From positions 1 to 64,000 of the forward strand of contig NZ_JAYGHA010000023.1 of the NCBI RefSeq assembly GCF_034931405.1: a stretch of DNA of 64,000 nucleotides, in the 5' to 3' direction. This document shows positions 23,157 to 32,597 of the stretch, piece after piece. The notes beneath the pieces were generated by a model that was given only the letters and a program-made list of their open reading frames with translations, did no database searches and had not been told where the DNA came from. Position numbers and translations under genes: made by a program. Source of the DNA: RDYJ01 sp034931405. GTDB taxonomy: Bacteria > Cyanobacteriota > Cyanobacteriia > Cyanobacteriales > Nostocaceae. Position 1 is the stretch's first letter, and each line of letters opens with the position of its first letter.

Positions 23157-24668
23157 TTAGAACTCCATCCGCTGATATTCAGCGACAGAGGACGCTGCTG
23201 GTCTAGCACGCTGTCTGGCCCAGTCTCTTAAAGCTGTGACCTGTTCTTGCATCGTTCGTGACAGCGGCAAAGTAGACTTCAATGCAGCAATAATATCTAA
23301 TTGGGTGAACTCCCGATCTTGGGCGAAAGCTTCATACATCGCCGCCACGATCGCCTGTTCAATTTCTGCCCCTGAAAAACCATCAGACATCTTTGCTAGT
23401 TGTTCTAGATCAAATCTAGCAATATCTTCTCGCCGTTTGGTTAGGTGAATGTTGAAGATATCCTGACGTTCTTCTGGTGTAGGCAGATCCACAAAGAAAA
23501 TTTCATCAAAGCGACCTTTTCTCAAAAACTCACCAGGTAAGCGTTCTACCCGGTTAGCAGTCGCCATTACAAATACTGGAGATTTCTTTTCCTGCATCCA
23601 GGTGAGGAAAGAACCAAAAATTCTACTTGATGTCCCCCCATCGGAATCACCAGAACCGGAACTACCCGCAAATGATTTATCCAACTCGTCGATAAACAGA
23701 ATCGTTGGGGAAATTGATTCTGCTGTTTTCAGGGCGTTCCGCAAATTTGCTTCACTTCGACCCACCATTGAGCCGTCATAAACCCGCCCCATATCTAAAC
23801 GCAAGATTGGTAAACCCCACAAACGGGAAGTAGTTTTGGCAATCAGTGACTTACCACAACCAGGAACACCGAGAATTAACATCCCTTTGGGTTGAGGCAA
23901 ACCATACTCTCTAGCTCTTTCTGTAAAGGCGTTAGAGCGTTGTTTGAGCCACCTTTTCAACTCTTCCAAACCGCCAACGGCTTCAATAGTTTCATCTTCT
24001 TCGATGTACTCTAAGATACCGTTACGGCGAATGAGTTGTTTCTTTTCCGATAAAACTATATCTACTTCATCTTCCGTCAATCGCCCCGTTGTTACCTGAG
24101 CCTTACGATATACTTTCTCAGCTTCATCTTTAGTTAGACCTAAAGCGGCTCTGAGTAGTTTTTCTCTAGCCTCAGTTGTCAAGCGGCGACCACGATTCTG
24201 CTCGTGATGGTGAGTTAAAACTTTATTTAACTCGGACATATCCGGCAGTTGGAAGTCGATAACAACAACTTCTTTTTCCAGTTCTATTGGTACTTGCTGC
24301 ATGGGAGACATCAAAATGATGTTCTTTTGCATACCCTTAAAACTAGCGATCGCATCCCGAAGCGATCTAGTTGTTGCCGGAGCATCAATAAATGGATGTA
24401 AATCTTTAAGAATAAATATACCGGGTTCTTTCTGCCTAATAATCCATTCAATCGCCGCCTCTGGTGAAACGGTGTTGTGTTGAGTTGTACTCCGGGGTTG
24501 ACCGTACTCCACTATACCGTGAGTTACTGTCCAAACATAAACTCGACGTTGAGGCTTTAACAATTGAGCGATCGTGTAGATTGCTTGCTCTGCCCGTTCT
24601 TCCTCGGAGGTCACAAGGTAGATTAAAGGGTATTGAGCTTGAATGAGAATATTGAGCTCTTCTTTCAT
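23157..24668 (-). CDS. ycf46: Ycf46 AAA+ ATPase
   Basis: 503 residues. The N-terminal 200 residues are family-specific (YPLIYLVTSEEERAEQAI). The AAA+ module follows: Walker A GVPGCGKS, Walker B TILFIDELDKSF, sensor 1 FVMATANRVERLPGEFLRKG with arginine finger region, and a C-terminal helical lid. Ycf46 is conserved in cyanobacteria and red-lineage plastids; in Synechocystis it has been linked to growth at low inorganic carbon, which I recall without certainty. Operon with ycf35 downstream. Confidence 0.93.
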   Translation of the reverse strand: MKEELNILIQAQYPLIYLVTSEEERAEQAIYTIAQLLKPQRRVYVWTVTHGIVEYGQPRSTTQHNTVSPEAAIEWIIRQKEPGIFILKDLHPFIDAPATTRSLRDAIASFKGMQKNIILMSPMQQVPIELEKEVVVIDFQLPDMSELNKVLTHHHEQNRGRRLTTEAREKLLRAALGLTKDEAEKVYRKAQVTTGRLTEDEVDIVLSEKKQLIRRNGILEYIEEDETIEAVGGLEELKRWLKQRSNAFTERAREYGLPQPKGMLILGVPGCGKSLIAKTTSRLWGLPILRLDMGRVYDGSMVGRSEANLRNALKTAESISPTILFIDELDKSFAGSSGSGDSDGGTSSRIFGSFLTWMQEKKSPVFVMATANRVERLPGEFLRKGRFDEIFFVDLPTPEERQDIFNIHLTKRREDIARFDLEQLAKMSDGFSGAEIEQAIVAAMYEAFAQDREFTQLDIIAALKSTLPLSRTMQEQVTALRDWARQRARPAASSVAEYQRMEF

Positions 24669-24763
24669 ACTATCGACCTACTTGAGACCTTATAGAGACA
24701 GTACAATCATCGCCGTTGGTAAAGACTACCGAAACCATGAATTGATCCATTCATAATTCCTAA

Positions 24764-25108
24764 CTAGCAAGGGACTAATTCTTCCTCACCCTTGGGATGG
24801 GTTTCTTCTTCCATTTCCTCAATGGACAGGTGTTCCTGACCAATTAGTCCTGGTTGATTACCTAATGCTACTAATTCCCCATTACGTAAAACGAGTGAAC
24901 TTTCACAACTGGGACAGGAATAAACCCTGTGTGTTTTGCCGTAAGAAGACTCTTCAAATTCTTCTACTAATTCTGAGTTGGTCAGGTAGAAATTGAGCGC
25001 CCGTTCTGCAAGATCAGACATTGGTTCTGAGTCTACTGCGGAACGAATCTTTAGCCTTCTGTGCAGTTCCGGCGATAAATACAATGTTACCTTTTGCTTA
25101 GTTTGCAT
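24764..25108 (-). CDS. Small RHH-like protein with a CxxC motif
   Basis: 114 residues. The N-terminus (TKQKVTLYLSPELHRRLKIR, then PMSDLAERALNFYL) has the strand-helix-helix pattern of ribbon-helix-helix proteins. A CPSCESSLVLRNG segment (Cys-x2-Cys) follows, then an acidic tail ending in cysteine. It is probably a DNA-binding regulator conserved beside ycf46, 95 bases upstream on the same strand. No target is known. Confidence 0.65.
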   Translation of the reverse strand: MQTKQKVTLYLSPELHRRLKIRSAVDSEPMSDLAERALNFYLTNSELVEEFEESSYGKTHRVYSCPSCESSLVLRNGELVALGNQPGLIGQEHLSIEEMEEETHPKGEEELVPC

Positions 25109-25371
25109 ATAACTATTTAACGGTCTTACCCGGGTATGTAATTAACGTTATCGGTTCTTTGATTTCTTGTCAAGCCAGTAAGACAGTTTAACGGCTGTTT
25201 TGTTACATATCTTAATGTAATTCAAAAAATTCTGATCCACAGGTCACATCCTATTCCTGATTAACAGTGATTTATGTAACAATAACTCTAGTGGATAAAA
25301 CGGGGCATTAGGGGTTTAGCACTGGTAAATCCCTACTCTAGCGAAAGTCAATTGGGGTAAAGGGTGTAATT

Positions 25372-25878
25372 ATGTCTACTGCGGTCAAAACCTGTAAATT
25401 GAGGCAAGTAATTAGTCTGCTGGTCTCTGGTGTTGGCACGGCTATAATTTTTTCAGGGTGTAGTGCTAATGGCTTCTGGTCTTCCGCACAGAAATGGGAG
25501 ACTTACCGTAATCCCCGTTATGGGTTTGAGTTTCCCTATCCCAGTCACTGGACTTCTCTAGCATCACCAGACAACAACGATGGAGTCACATTTGTTGCAC
25601 TACAAAATCAAAATACTGTGATTCGGGCTTGGGCAGCTAAAGAGTTACCAGAATTACAAAATCCAGAGACTCTTAAACAGATAGACCATAACTTTGAAAC
25701 GGTTCAAGGACTATCTGGGTTAATGGTTATAGAAGTTAATCCACAAATCACTTCCATGAAACTGACCATCACTCAAGGGCAGGTAAAATACTATTGGCAA
25801 GGACAAACCAACAGTAAAGAGTTTAAAGATCACTATCGCCTGTTTTACTACATAGCTACACAGTACAAGATTAGGTGA
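25372..25878 (+). CDS. Predicted lipoprotein with PsbP-like fold
   Basis: 168 residues. A signal sequence with basic start (KTCKLRQ) and hydrophobic core leads to a lipobox-like FSGC near residue 30, so the mature protein is probably lipid-anchored on the periplasmic or lumen side. The region YRNPRYGFEFPYPSHWT and the following strands resemble PsbP-type domains (PsbP/Mog1 fold), which occur in many cyanobacterial lipoproteins besides PSII. The precise role is unknown. Confidence 0.6.
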   Translation: MSTAVKTCKLRQVISLLVSGVGTAIIFSGCSANGFWSSAQKWETYRNPRYGFEFPYPSHWTSLASPDNNDGVTFVALQNQNTVIRAWAAKELPELQNPETLKQIDHNFETVQGLSGLMVIEVNPQITSMKLTITQGQVKYYWQGQTNSKEFKDHYRLFYYIATQYKIR

Positions 25879-26090
25879 TTGGGGACTGGGGACTGGTGAT
25901 TGGTGATTGGTGATTGGTGACTGGTGACTGGTGACTGGTGATTGGTGACTGGTGACTGGTGACTGGTGACTGGTGACTAGGAAAAGTTTCTTTACCCAAT
26001 CCCCAATCCCTAATCCCTAATCCCTAATCCCCAATCCCTAATCCCTAATCCCTAATCCCTAATTCCCAATCCCCATTCCCCATTCCCATA
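25876..26090. repeat. Long double STRR array
   Basis: About 25876-25980 is built from GGTGATT/GGTGACT heptamers and about 25995-26090 from the complementary CCTAATC/CCCAATC family. The two blocks are roughly inverted, so single strands could fold into a long imperfect hairpin between the lipoprotein gene and sqdB. It is not a CRISPR: units are 7 bases and contiguous. Confidence 0.85.
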
Positions 26091-26155
26091 ATTAATCAGC
26101 CAGAGGGGACACAAACCTGGTAGATTTAGCTATCAGCGAGTAAAAACTGGTAAAG

Positions 26156-27310
26156 ATGAAAGTCCTGGTTATTGGTGGTGATGGGTATTGCGGTTGGGCA
26201 ACTGCACTCTACCTTTCTAATCGAGGTTATGAAGTTGGAATTTTAGATAGTTTGGTGCGGCGGCACTGGGATAATGAACTAGGTGTTGACACTCTGACCC
26301 CAATTGCACCAATTCAGCAACGTCTCCAGCGATGGCAAGATTTGACTGGTAAATCTATCGACCTATTTATTGGCGATATTACCAATTACGAATTTCTGCA
26401 CAAAGCCTTGCACCAATTTCAGCCAGATGCCATAGTGCATTTTGGTGAGCAGCGTTCAGCGCCATTTTCGATGATTGACCGCGAACACGCGGTTCTGACT
26501 CAGGTAAATAATGTAGTCGGTACATTAAACCTGCTCTACATCATGAGGGAAGATTTCCCAGATTGCCATTTGGTAAAATTGGGAACAATGGGTGAATATG
26601 GCACACCCAATATCGACATTGAAGAAGGCTATATCACCATTGAACACAACGGCCGGAAGGATACTCTGCCCTATCCTAAACAGCCTGGTTCGATGTATCA
26701 CCTCAGCAAAGTTCACGATAGCCATAATATTCACTTTGCTTGCCGGATTTGGGGTTTACGGGCAACTGATTTGAATCAAGGTATAGTTTATGGCGTTCTC
26801 ACCGAAGAAACGGGGATGGACGAACTATTAATTAACCGCCTTGATTATGATGGTGTATTTGGTACTGCACTTAACCGCTTCTGTATTCAAGCCACAGTAG
26901 GACATCCCCTCACCGTTTACGGGAAAGGTGGACAAACTCGCGGCTTTTTGGACATTCGGGACACAGTGCGATGTATTGAATTAGCGATCGCCAACCCAGC
27001 CGAACCTGGAGAATTCCGCGTATTTAACCAATTCACCGAATTATTCAGCATTGGCGACTTGGCCTTGATGGTGAAAAAAGCGGGTAACACAATGGGATTG
27101 AATGTGGATATTAACCACATAGATAACCCCAGAGTTGAAAAAGAAGAACATTACTTCAACGCCAAAAACACCAAACTGTTAGATTTAGGCTTAGAACCTC
27201 ACTATCTCTCTAATTCTTTGTTGGATTCACTCTTAAACTTTGCTGTCAAGTATCAGCAGCGGGTTGATAATAACCAAATTTTGCCTAAAGTGTCTTGGCA
27301 CAGAAAATAA
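26156..27310 (+). CDS. sqdB: UDP-sulfoquinovose synthase
   Basis: 384 residues. It makes UDP-sulfoquinovose from UDP-glucose and sulfite, the first dedicated step to the thylakoid sulfolipid SQDG. It is an SDR-type enzyme: the NAD motif GGDGYCG is at the N-terminus, then HFGEQRSAPFSMID, the catalytic pair in GSMYHLSK (Tyr-x3-Lys) and TRGFLDIRDTV. sqdX follows 245 bases later on the same strand, with a truncated DUF4291 gene wedged between. Confidence 0.96.
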   Translation: MKVLVIGGDGYCGWATALYLSNRGYEVGILDSLVRRHWDNELGVDTLTPIAPIQQRLQRWQDLTGKSIDLFIGDITNYEFLHKALHQFQPDAIVHFGEQRSAPFSMIDREHAVLTQVNNVVGTLNLLYIMREDFPDCHLVKLGTMGEYGTPNIDIEEGYITIEHNGRKDTLPYPKQPGSMYHLSKVHDSHNIHFACRIWGLRATDLNQGIVYGVLTEETGMDELLINRLDYDGVFGTALNRFCIQATVGHPLTVYGKGGQTRGFLDIRDTVRCIELAIANPAEPGEFRVFNQFTELFSIGDLALMVKKAGNTMGLNVDINHIDNPRVEKEEHYFNAKNTKLLDLGLEPHYLSNSLLDSLLNFAVKYQQRVDNNQILPKVSWHRK

Positions 27311-27322
27311 GGTAAAAATTTT

Positions 27323-27559
27323 GTGCGGCTAGTTACAGAACCCTATCTAAATCAAGTCAGTCGCTGGCCAAAAAATGGTCGTCATATTTTAGCGCAGTAT
27401 GACGACCATTCTATTGTGGTTTATCAGGCTTATCGTCCAACCATTGCCAACTTTGCAGCAACTCATGGTTATTTTAGTGGTGAGTTTAGCTTTAACCGGA
27501 TGAGTTGGATTAAGCCTAATTTTTTATGGATTTTGTCTGTACTGAATAGTTTTTTATGA
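27323..27559 (+). pseudogene. Truncated DUF4291 gene between sqdB and sqdX
   Basis: The 78 codons match the start of DUF4291 proteins (RHILAQYDDHSIVVYQAYRP, then FSFNRMSWIKPNFLW), but the family is about 190-200 residues and here the frame ends after nine unrelated residues. The stop overlaps the sqdX start (ATGA at 27556). The remaining fragment may still serve for translational coupling of sqdX. The start is a GTG. Confidence 0.75.
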
Positions 27560-28689
27560 GAATCGCCCTATTCACGGAAACTTTTTTACCCAAGGTTGAT
27601 GGTATTGTCACCCGTCTACGTCATACCGTTGACCATCTCCAACGGGATGGAAATCAAGTATTAGTATTTGCCCCAGAAGGTGGTATCACAGAACATAAAG
27701 GAGCGAAGGTTTACGGTGTTACTGGCTTTCCTTTACCTTTATATCCAGAGTTAAAACTGGCACTTCCTAGACCCGCTATTGGTCACGCTTTAGAACAGTT
27801 TCAGCCAGACATTATTCATGTTGTCAATCCCGCAGTTTTAGGATTATCAGGAATTTTTTACAGTAAAGTCCTGAAAATTCCCCTAGTGGCTTCTTACCAT
27901 ACCCATTTACCTAAATACCTGCAACATTACGGCTTAGGAATGTTGGAAAATTTACTTTGGGAATTACTTAAAGGCGCTCATAATCAAGCAGAGTTAAATT
28001 TATGTACTTCGACAGCGATGGTGGAGGAACTATCAGGACATGGGATTGAAAGAGTAGATTTATGGCAGCGAGGGGTAGATACAGAATTATTTCATCCTGA
28101 CTTAGCAAGTGCGGAAATGCGATCGCGTCTCACTAGAAATCATCCAGAAAGCCCCTTATTGTTGTATGTAGGTCGTCTTTCAGCTGAAAAAGAAATTGAA
28201 CGCATCAGACCAATTTTAGCAGCGATTCCTCAAGCCAGATTGGCATTAGTAGGAGATGGACCAAATCGCCAAAATCTAGAACAGCACTTTGCTGGTACTA
28301 ATACCCATTTTGTTGGTTATCTGATGGGGCAAGAGTTAGGTTCTGCTTTTGCCAGTGCAGATGCTTTTATTTTTCCTTCCCGTACAGAAACATTGGGCTT
28401 AGTGCTACTAGAAGCAATGGCAGCAGGATGTCCAGTAGTCGCAGCCCGTTCTGGTGGTATTCCTGATATCGTTACAGATGGAGTAAATGGTTATCTTTTT
28501 GACCCCAAAGCGGACATTCAAGAGGCTATAGATGTTACGATAAAGTTGTTAAAACAACGACAAGAAATAGCAGTTATCCGTAAAAATGCCCGGATAGAAG
28601 CAGAAAAATGGGGCTGGACAGCTGCGACAAGGCAATTACAAGATTATTACCAAAAAATAATCTTAAAAAATTCACAAGGGAATAAGTAA
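27556..28689 (+). CDS. sqdX: Sulfoquinovosyl transferase (SQDG synthase)
   Basis: 377 residues, GT4-family glycosyltransferase that moves sulfoquinovose from UDP-sulfoquinovose to diacylglycerol. Landmarks: ETFLPKVDGIVTRLRHT at the N-terminus, SYHTHLPKYLQHYG, QRGVDTELFHP, LLYVGRLSAEKEIER and the donor-binding PSRTETLGLVLLEAMAAGCPVV. It begins inside the ATGA overlap with the DUF4291 stub. Pairing with sqdB upstream secures the assignment over other GT4 enzymes. Confidence 0.95.
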   Translation: MRIALFTETFLPKVDGIVTRLRHTVDHLQRDGNQVLVFAPEGGITEHKGAKVYGVTGFPLPLYPELKLALPRPAIGHALEQFQPDIIHVVNPAVLGLSGIFYSKVLKIPLVASYHTHLPKYLQHYGLGMLENLLWELLKGAHNQAELNLCTSTAMVEELSGHGIERVDLWQRGVDTELFHPDLASAEMRSRLTRNHPESPLLLYVGRLSAEKEIERIRPILAAIPQARLALVGDGPNRQNLEQHFAGTNTHFVGYLMGQELGSAFASADAFIFPSRTETLGLVLLEAMAAGCPVVAARSGGIPDIVTDGVNGYLFDPKADIQEAIDVTIKLLKQRQEIAVIRKNARIEAEKWGWTAATRQLQDYYQKIILKNSQGNK

Positions 28690-28691
28690 TA

Positions 28692-28830
28692 GGGACTGGG
28701 AAATGGGGAAAAATATGATCTTTCTTTTGCTTCTTGCCTGTTCCTAATAACAAATGACTAATGACAAATGACTAATGACAAATGACTAACGACTAATGAC
28801 TAATGACTAATGACAATTTTAAATTTTTAA
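28692..28830. repeat. STRR array upstream of cyaB1
   Basis: The block from about 28744 to 28812 is made of TGACTAA/TGACAAA heptamers. It directly precedes the start of the cyclase gene, so its promoter must lie within or upstream of the repeats. Confidence 0.8.
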
Positions 28831-28836
28831 TTGTTT

Positions 28837-31413
28837 ATGACAATCCCCAATGTTGGTAGCGTCTTGGCTACATTAGCTGAACTGACACAAGTTAATCGCA
28901 CCCAGTCTTTACTCAGTCGCGTCAAAGACCTTTCTGTGAATGAGTTTGTTTGCTTACTAGACTTTATTACGGCTGAGTTTCAGCAATTCTTGAGAGCAAT
29001 TGATCTGATTAATAATGAAGCTTTAGAAGGGATGTTGGAGAAAGTTCTAGAAGCCATTACACTGAAAATTGGTCAAATTCTCCAAGCCGAACATACAGCT
29101 ATTTTTTTAGTTGATTATGATAAAGCCCAACTATGGTCAAAAGTTCCCCAAGATAATAATCAAAAATTCTTAGAAATCCGCACTCCTTTAAATGTAGGTA
29201 TTCCTGGCCATGTAGCAACTACAGGTAAGTATCTAAATATCTCTGAAGCTGCTACTCACCCTCTTTTTAGTCCAGAATTAGAAAAACAAATGGGCTATAA
29301 AATCCGCAATCTTTTATGTGTGCCGGTTGTGAGTAGTAAAAAGCAAACTGTAGCAGTTGTACAACTGGCAAATAAAGCGGGAAATATTCCTTTTGATCAA
29401 AATGATGAAGAGTCTTTTCGAGATTTTGCCGCTTCTATTGGCATTATTCTGGAAAGTTGTCAATCTTTCTATGTAGCAGCTAGAAATCAACGAGGGGCAA
29501 CGGCTTTGTTGCGTGCAACCCAGACTTTAGGTCAAAGTTTGGATTTAGAAGCAACTTTGCAAATAGTCATGGAACAAGCCCGAATTCTGATGCAAGCAGA
29601 CCGCAGTACACTGTTTTTGTATCGTAAAGAAATGGGGGAACTGTGGACAAAAGTAGCAACAGTTAATGATAAAAACTTAATAGAAATCCGTATCCCTTCT
29701 AATCGTGGTATTGCTGGTTATGTGGCCTCCACAGGTGATGCACTGAATATCCCTGATGCTTATCAAGATCCGCGCTTTGATCCAACTACAGATAATAAGA
29801 CTGGGTATGTAACTCGCAATATTTTATGTTTACCAGTATTTAATTCTGCCAATGAATTAATCGGTGTTACTCAGTTAATTAATAAAGAACAAGGTAGTTT
29901 TACAAATTCAGATGAAGAGTTCATGCGAGCTTTTAATATCCAAGCAGGAATAGCTTTGGAAAATGCCCGGTTATTTGAAAATGTATTGTTAGAAAAACAG
30001 TATCAGAAGGATATTCTTCAGAGTTTATCTGATGCAGTCATTTCCACAGATATGCAAGGTCAAATAGTCACTATTAATGATGCAGCATTGGAATTATTAG
30101 GTTGTCCTTTAAAAGCAGCTAACAGAATCGAAAATAAGCTGTTATGGAAAGAAAATTTACTGGGGCGTAAAGTTTGGGAAGTTGTCCCAATTGACAATCT
30201 ACAAATGCGTTTGGAAGATAGTTTAAATCATGCTTCTAGACATTATGTACCAGAGCAAAACCTGGTAGTGGGATTATATAAATTGGCAAGTGATAAAACT
30301 CACTCTTCAGAATTGAAAAATGAGAAGTCAATTTTGGCGATGCGTGATCACAATAATTCCCATATTTTCATTCCCTGGAATCAACTCCTGACTCCTCAAT
30401 CTGAGTTACTTAGTGCTGATGTCGTTAAAGAATTAGAACGCAGTATCAATCTTACTATCAATCCTTTAACTAATCCCGAAGGTGGTGTTAGAGGTGGCTT
30501 GGTGGTTTTAGAAGATATCAGCCGAGAAAAACGCCTGAAAAGCACCATGTACCGCTATCTCACACCCCACGTAGCCGAACAGGTTATGGCTTTGGGTGAT
30601 GATAGTTTGATGGTGGGTGAGAGGAAAGAAGTCACGATTTTATTTTCTGATATTCGGGGTTATACAACTCTCACGGAAAACTTGGGTGCGGCTGAGGTAG
30701 TATCGCTGCTGAATCAGTATTTTGAAACAATGGTGGAGTCAGTTTTTCACTATGAAGGAACTTTGGATAAGTTTATTGGTGATGCTTTAATGGCGGTATT
30801 TGGTGCGCCCCTACCATTGACAGAAAATCATGCTTGGCGAGCAGTACAATCAGCTTTGGATATGCGTCGCCGTTTAGAGGAGTTTAATCAGCGTCGGGTG
30901 ATTCAGTCCCAACCAAAAATCCATTTTGGGATTGGGATTAGTTCGGGGGAAGTGGTTTCGGGAAATATTGGTTCTCCCAAAAGAATGGATTATACGGTGA
31001 TTGGAGATGGGGTGAATTTGAGTTCTCGCTTAGAAGGCGTGACTAAAGAGTATGGTTGTGATATTATTATCAGCGAATTTACTTATAATTTATGCAGCGA
31101 TCGCTTATGGGTACGCCAGTTAGATAAAATTCGTGTCAAGGGTAAACATCAATCTGTGGATATCTATGAATTAATTAGCGATCGCTCTCATCCTCTAGAT
31201 GCCAACACTCAAGATTTTTTATACCATTACGATGCCGGACGTGCTGCTTATATATCACAAAATTTCACCCAAGCGATCGCCAGCTTTGAAATTGCTAAAC
31301 ACATTCGACCCACAGACAAAGCCGTAAATATTCACCTAGAACGTGCTTCTAATTACCAAAAAATACCACCTGCCAATTCCTGGGATGGTACTTGGACAAT
31401 GTTGACAAAATAG
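28837..31413 (+). CDS. cyaB1: CyaB1-type GAF-GAF-PAS adenylate cyclase
   Basis: 858 residues from the ATG at 28837 (a TTG at 28831 is less likely). Order: GAF-A (about 65-210) and GAF-B (about 235-385), both with NKFDE-type motifs typical of cyclic-nucleotide-binding GAFs; a PAS-like region (about 390-560); a class III cyclase domain with metal Asp605 (LFSDIRGYTTL), adenine-specifying Lys645 and Thr720 (DYTVIGDGVN); and a TPR-like tail. Thr in place of Asp is the class IIIb sign. As I recall, Anabaena CyaB1 (859 residues) has Lys646 and Thr721, is activated by cAMP through GAF and by bicarbonate, so this is very likely its orthologue. Confidence 0.92.
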   Translation: MTIPNVGSVLATLAELTQVNRTQSLLSRVKDLSVNEFVCLLDFITAEFQQFLRAIDLINNEALEGMLEKVLEAITLKIGQILQAEHTAIFLVDYDKAQLWSKVPQDNNQKFLEIRTPLNVGIPGHVATTGKYLNISEAATHPLFSPELEKQMGYKIRNLLCVPVVSSKKQTVAVVQLANKAGNIPFDQNDEESFRDFAASIGIILESCQSFYVAARNQRGATALLRATQTLGQSLDLEATLQIVMEQARILMQADRSTLFLYRKEMGELWTKVATVNDKNLIEIRIPSNRGIAGYVASTGDALNIPDAYQDPRFDPTTDNKTGYVTRNILCLPVFNSANELIGVTQLINKEQGSFTNSDEEFMRAFNIQAGIALENARLFENVLLEKQYQKDILQSLSDAVISTDMQGQIVTINDAALELLGCPLKAANRIENKLLWKENLLGRKVWEVVPIDNLQMRLEDSLNHASRHYVPEQNLVVGLYKLASDKTHSSELKNEKSILAMRDHNNSHIFIPWNQLLTPQSELLSADVVKELERSINLTINPLTNPEGGVRGGLVVLEDISREKRLKSTMYRYLTPHVAEQVMALGDDSLMVGERKEVTILFSDIRGYTTLTENLGAAEVVSLLNQYFETMVESVFHYEGTLDKFIGDALMAVFGAPLPLTENHAWRAVQSALDMRRRLEEFNQRRVIQSQPKIHFGIGISSGEVVSGNIGSPKRMDYTVIGDGVNLSSRLEGVTKEYGCDIIISEFTYNLCSDRLWVRQLDKIRVKGKHQSVDIYELISDRSHPLDANTQDFLYHYDAGRAAYISQNFTQAIASFEIAKHIRPTDKAVNIHLERASNYQKIPPANSWDGTWTMLTK

Positions 31414-31459
31414 TCAGGTAATAGGCAACAAACAAAAGCCGATTAATTTTTCCCTGTCC

Positions 31460-31735
31460 CTAATCACTAGCATCACCTTCATCATTAGAATCATTGTCTT
31501 GAAAGGGTTCTTCACCTATCCTGAGTTGTTTTCTTGAGCGTTTTAACTGTTTCCACAGCATCTTGATTTGCTCGTAAGCTTCATCTGGAGGTAGTTTACC
31601 ACCTGTTTCTAAGTTACAAATATAACTTACTTTCTGGGCAAATTCTTGTAAATTTGCATTAAAAACTAAATTCTCCGGCTGTACATGACCGTAGTAGCGA
31701 CCACGAGGATAGAGAAAATCATCTTTGCTTACCAT
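31460..31735 (-). CDS. DUF7219-family small protein
   Basis: 91 residues from the ATG at 31735, which has GGAG six bases upstream; an ATG at 31747 would add four. Cyanobacterial protein with DDFLYPRGRYYGHVQPENLVF at the start and a basic stretch KQLKRSRKQLR before an acidic tail. Soluble, no known function. Convergent with cyaB1. Confidence 0.75.
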   Translation of the reverse strand: MVSKDDFLYPRGRYYGHVQPENLVFNANLQEFAQKVSYICNLETGGKLPPDEAYEQIKMLWKQLKRSRKQLRIGEEPFQDNDSNDEGDASD

Positions 31736-31747
31736 TTTTCTCTCCAT

Positions 31748-32597
31748 ATATTTAATTTTACTCCTGATTTTATTGTTTACAGCAAAATCACTAGTTACTC
31801 TTAACTCTATTTTGTTAAGTCAGGATAATGTATAAGATTAAGCTGTGATTATGGTAAAAGATTGCAAAAATTGGTTAACTTCAACTTTGACAACATACAG
31901 CAAACGATCACAAAATGTTTATGCCAAAGCTATTAACGAGCAATTAACCACTATATATATTTTCAGGACTTATGCACGAATTACTAAAAATACGGGTTTG
32001 AGATTGCTTCCCTGCGGTTGCAATGACGAACATAGATTAATCTTGCGTAAGTTCTCATATTTTGTCAAGCAATATTTATGGCGATCTACCTGACATCAGG
32101 ATTTTACAACTTCTCCATGTTTATAACTAAATTCACTAAAAAATGATTTTTAATCAAACTATTAATATATAGTTTTTTATGTAGTTTAATCAATATTTTT
32201 TACAAAAAGTTACAAAAAGTTAAATAAAAAAATAAATATCTGTTCAGAAAATGACATTGACCAACTAGCAGTTAAATCTTCAAAAACCACAGGATTTACC
32301 CAAAAATGACTGGAAAAACTTGATTAACCAGAGGAGAAATTTATGCAGACGCAAGCTTCCCGCAGCATATTGTTCTTAAAGTTTGTCCTAGCTGCATAAG
32401 TCTGAGAAGAGTTAAGTAGGTTAGCAAAACCTAGTGTAGTATGTAGTATTGGGTCGCCTGGACAAAGGCACATACTCTTGCTGATAGTGAATAAATTCAA
32501 CCTCCTACCTTGGCTGATAGCGCAGCATAGCATTAGCCATAGGACTGATAAAATGGTTAAGCTGGAAACCTGTTGTCCTGCAACTGTATCTACCACT
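31748..32597. other. Long intergenic region upstream of purC
   Basis: About 850 AT-rich bases. They contain a diverged MITE-like element (31965-32055, listed separately) and nothing I can support as a gene: an 82-codon frame at 31845 runs through the MITE and resembles no family, and an in-frame 5' extension of purC (from 32478) lacks purC homology. The purC promoter should lie in the last 200 bases. Confidence 0.55.
31965..32055. mobile_element. MITE-like element, copy B
   Basis: 91 bp with ends AGGACTTATGCAC and CTTGCGTAAGTTCT, matching the ends of copy A at 5809-5900 with substitutions; the interior differs and carries a GAGATTGCTTCCCTGCGG motif often seen in dispersed cyanobacterial repeats. 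Older and more degraded than copy A. Confidence 0.55.

Noticed and set aside
25876..26090. Possible CRISPR array
   Set aside because: Units are 7 bases, contiguous and without unique spacers; these are STRRs. No cas genes are in the window.
31845..32093. 82-codon open frame upstream of purC
   Set aside because: It runs through the MITE-like copy B, has no ribosome site and resembles no family.
32478..32597. 40-residue N-terminal extension of PurC
   Set aside because: Family members start at the ATG at 32598 (KLYEGKAK near residue 5); the extension shows no homology.
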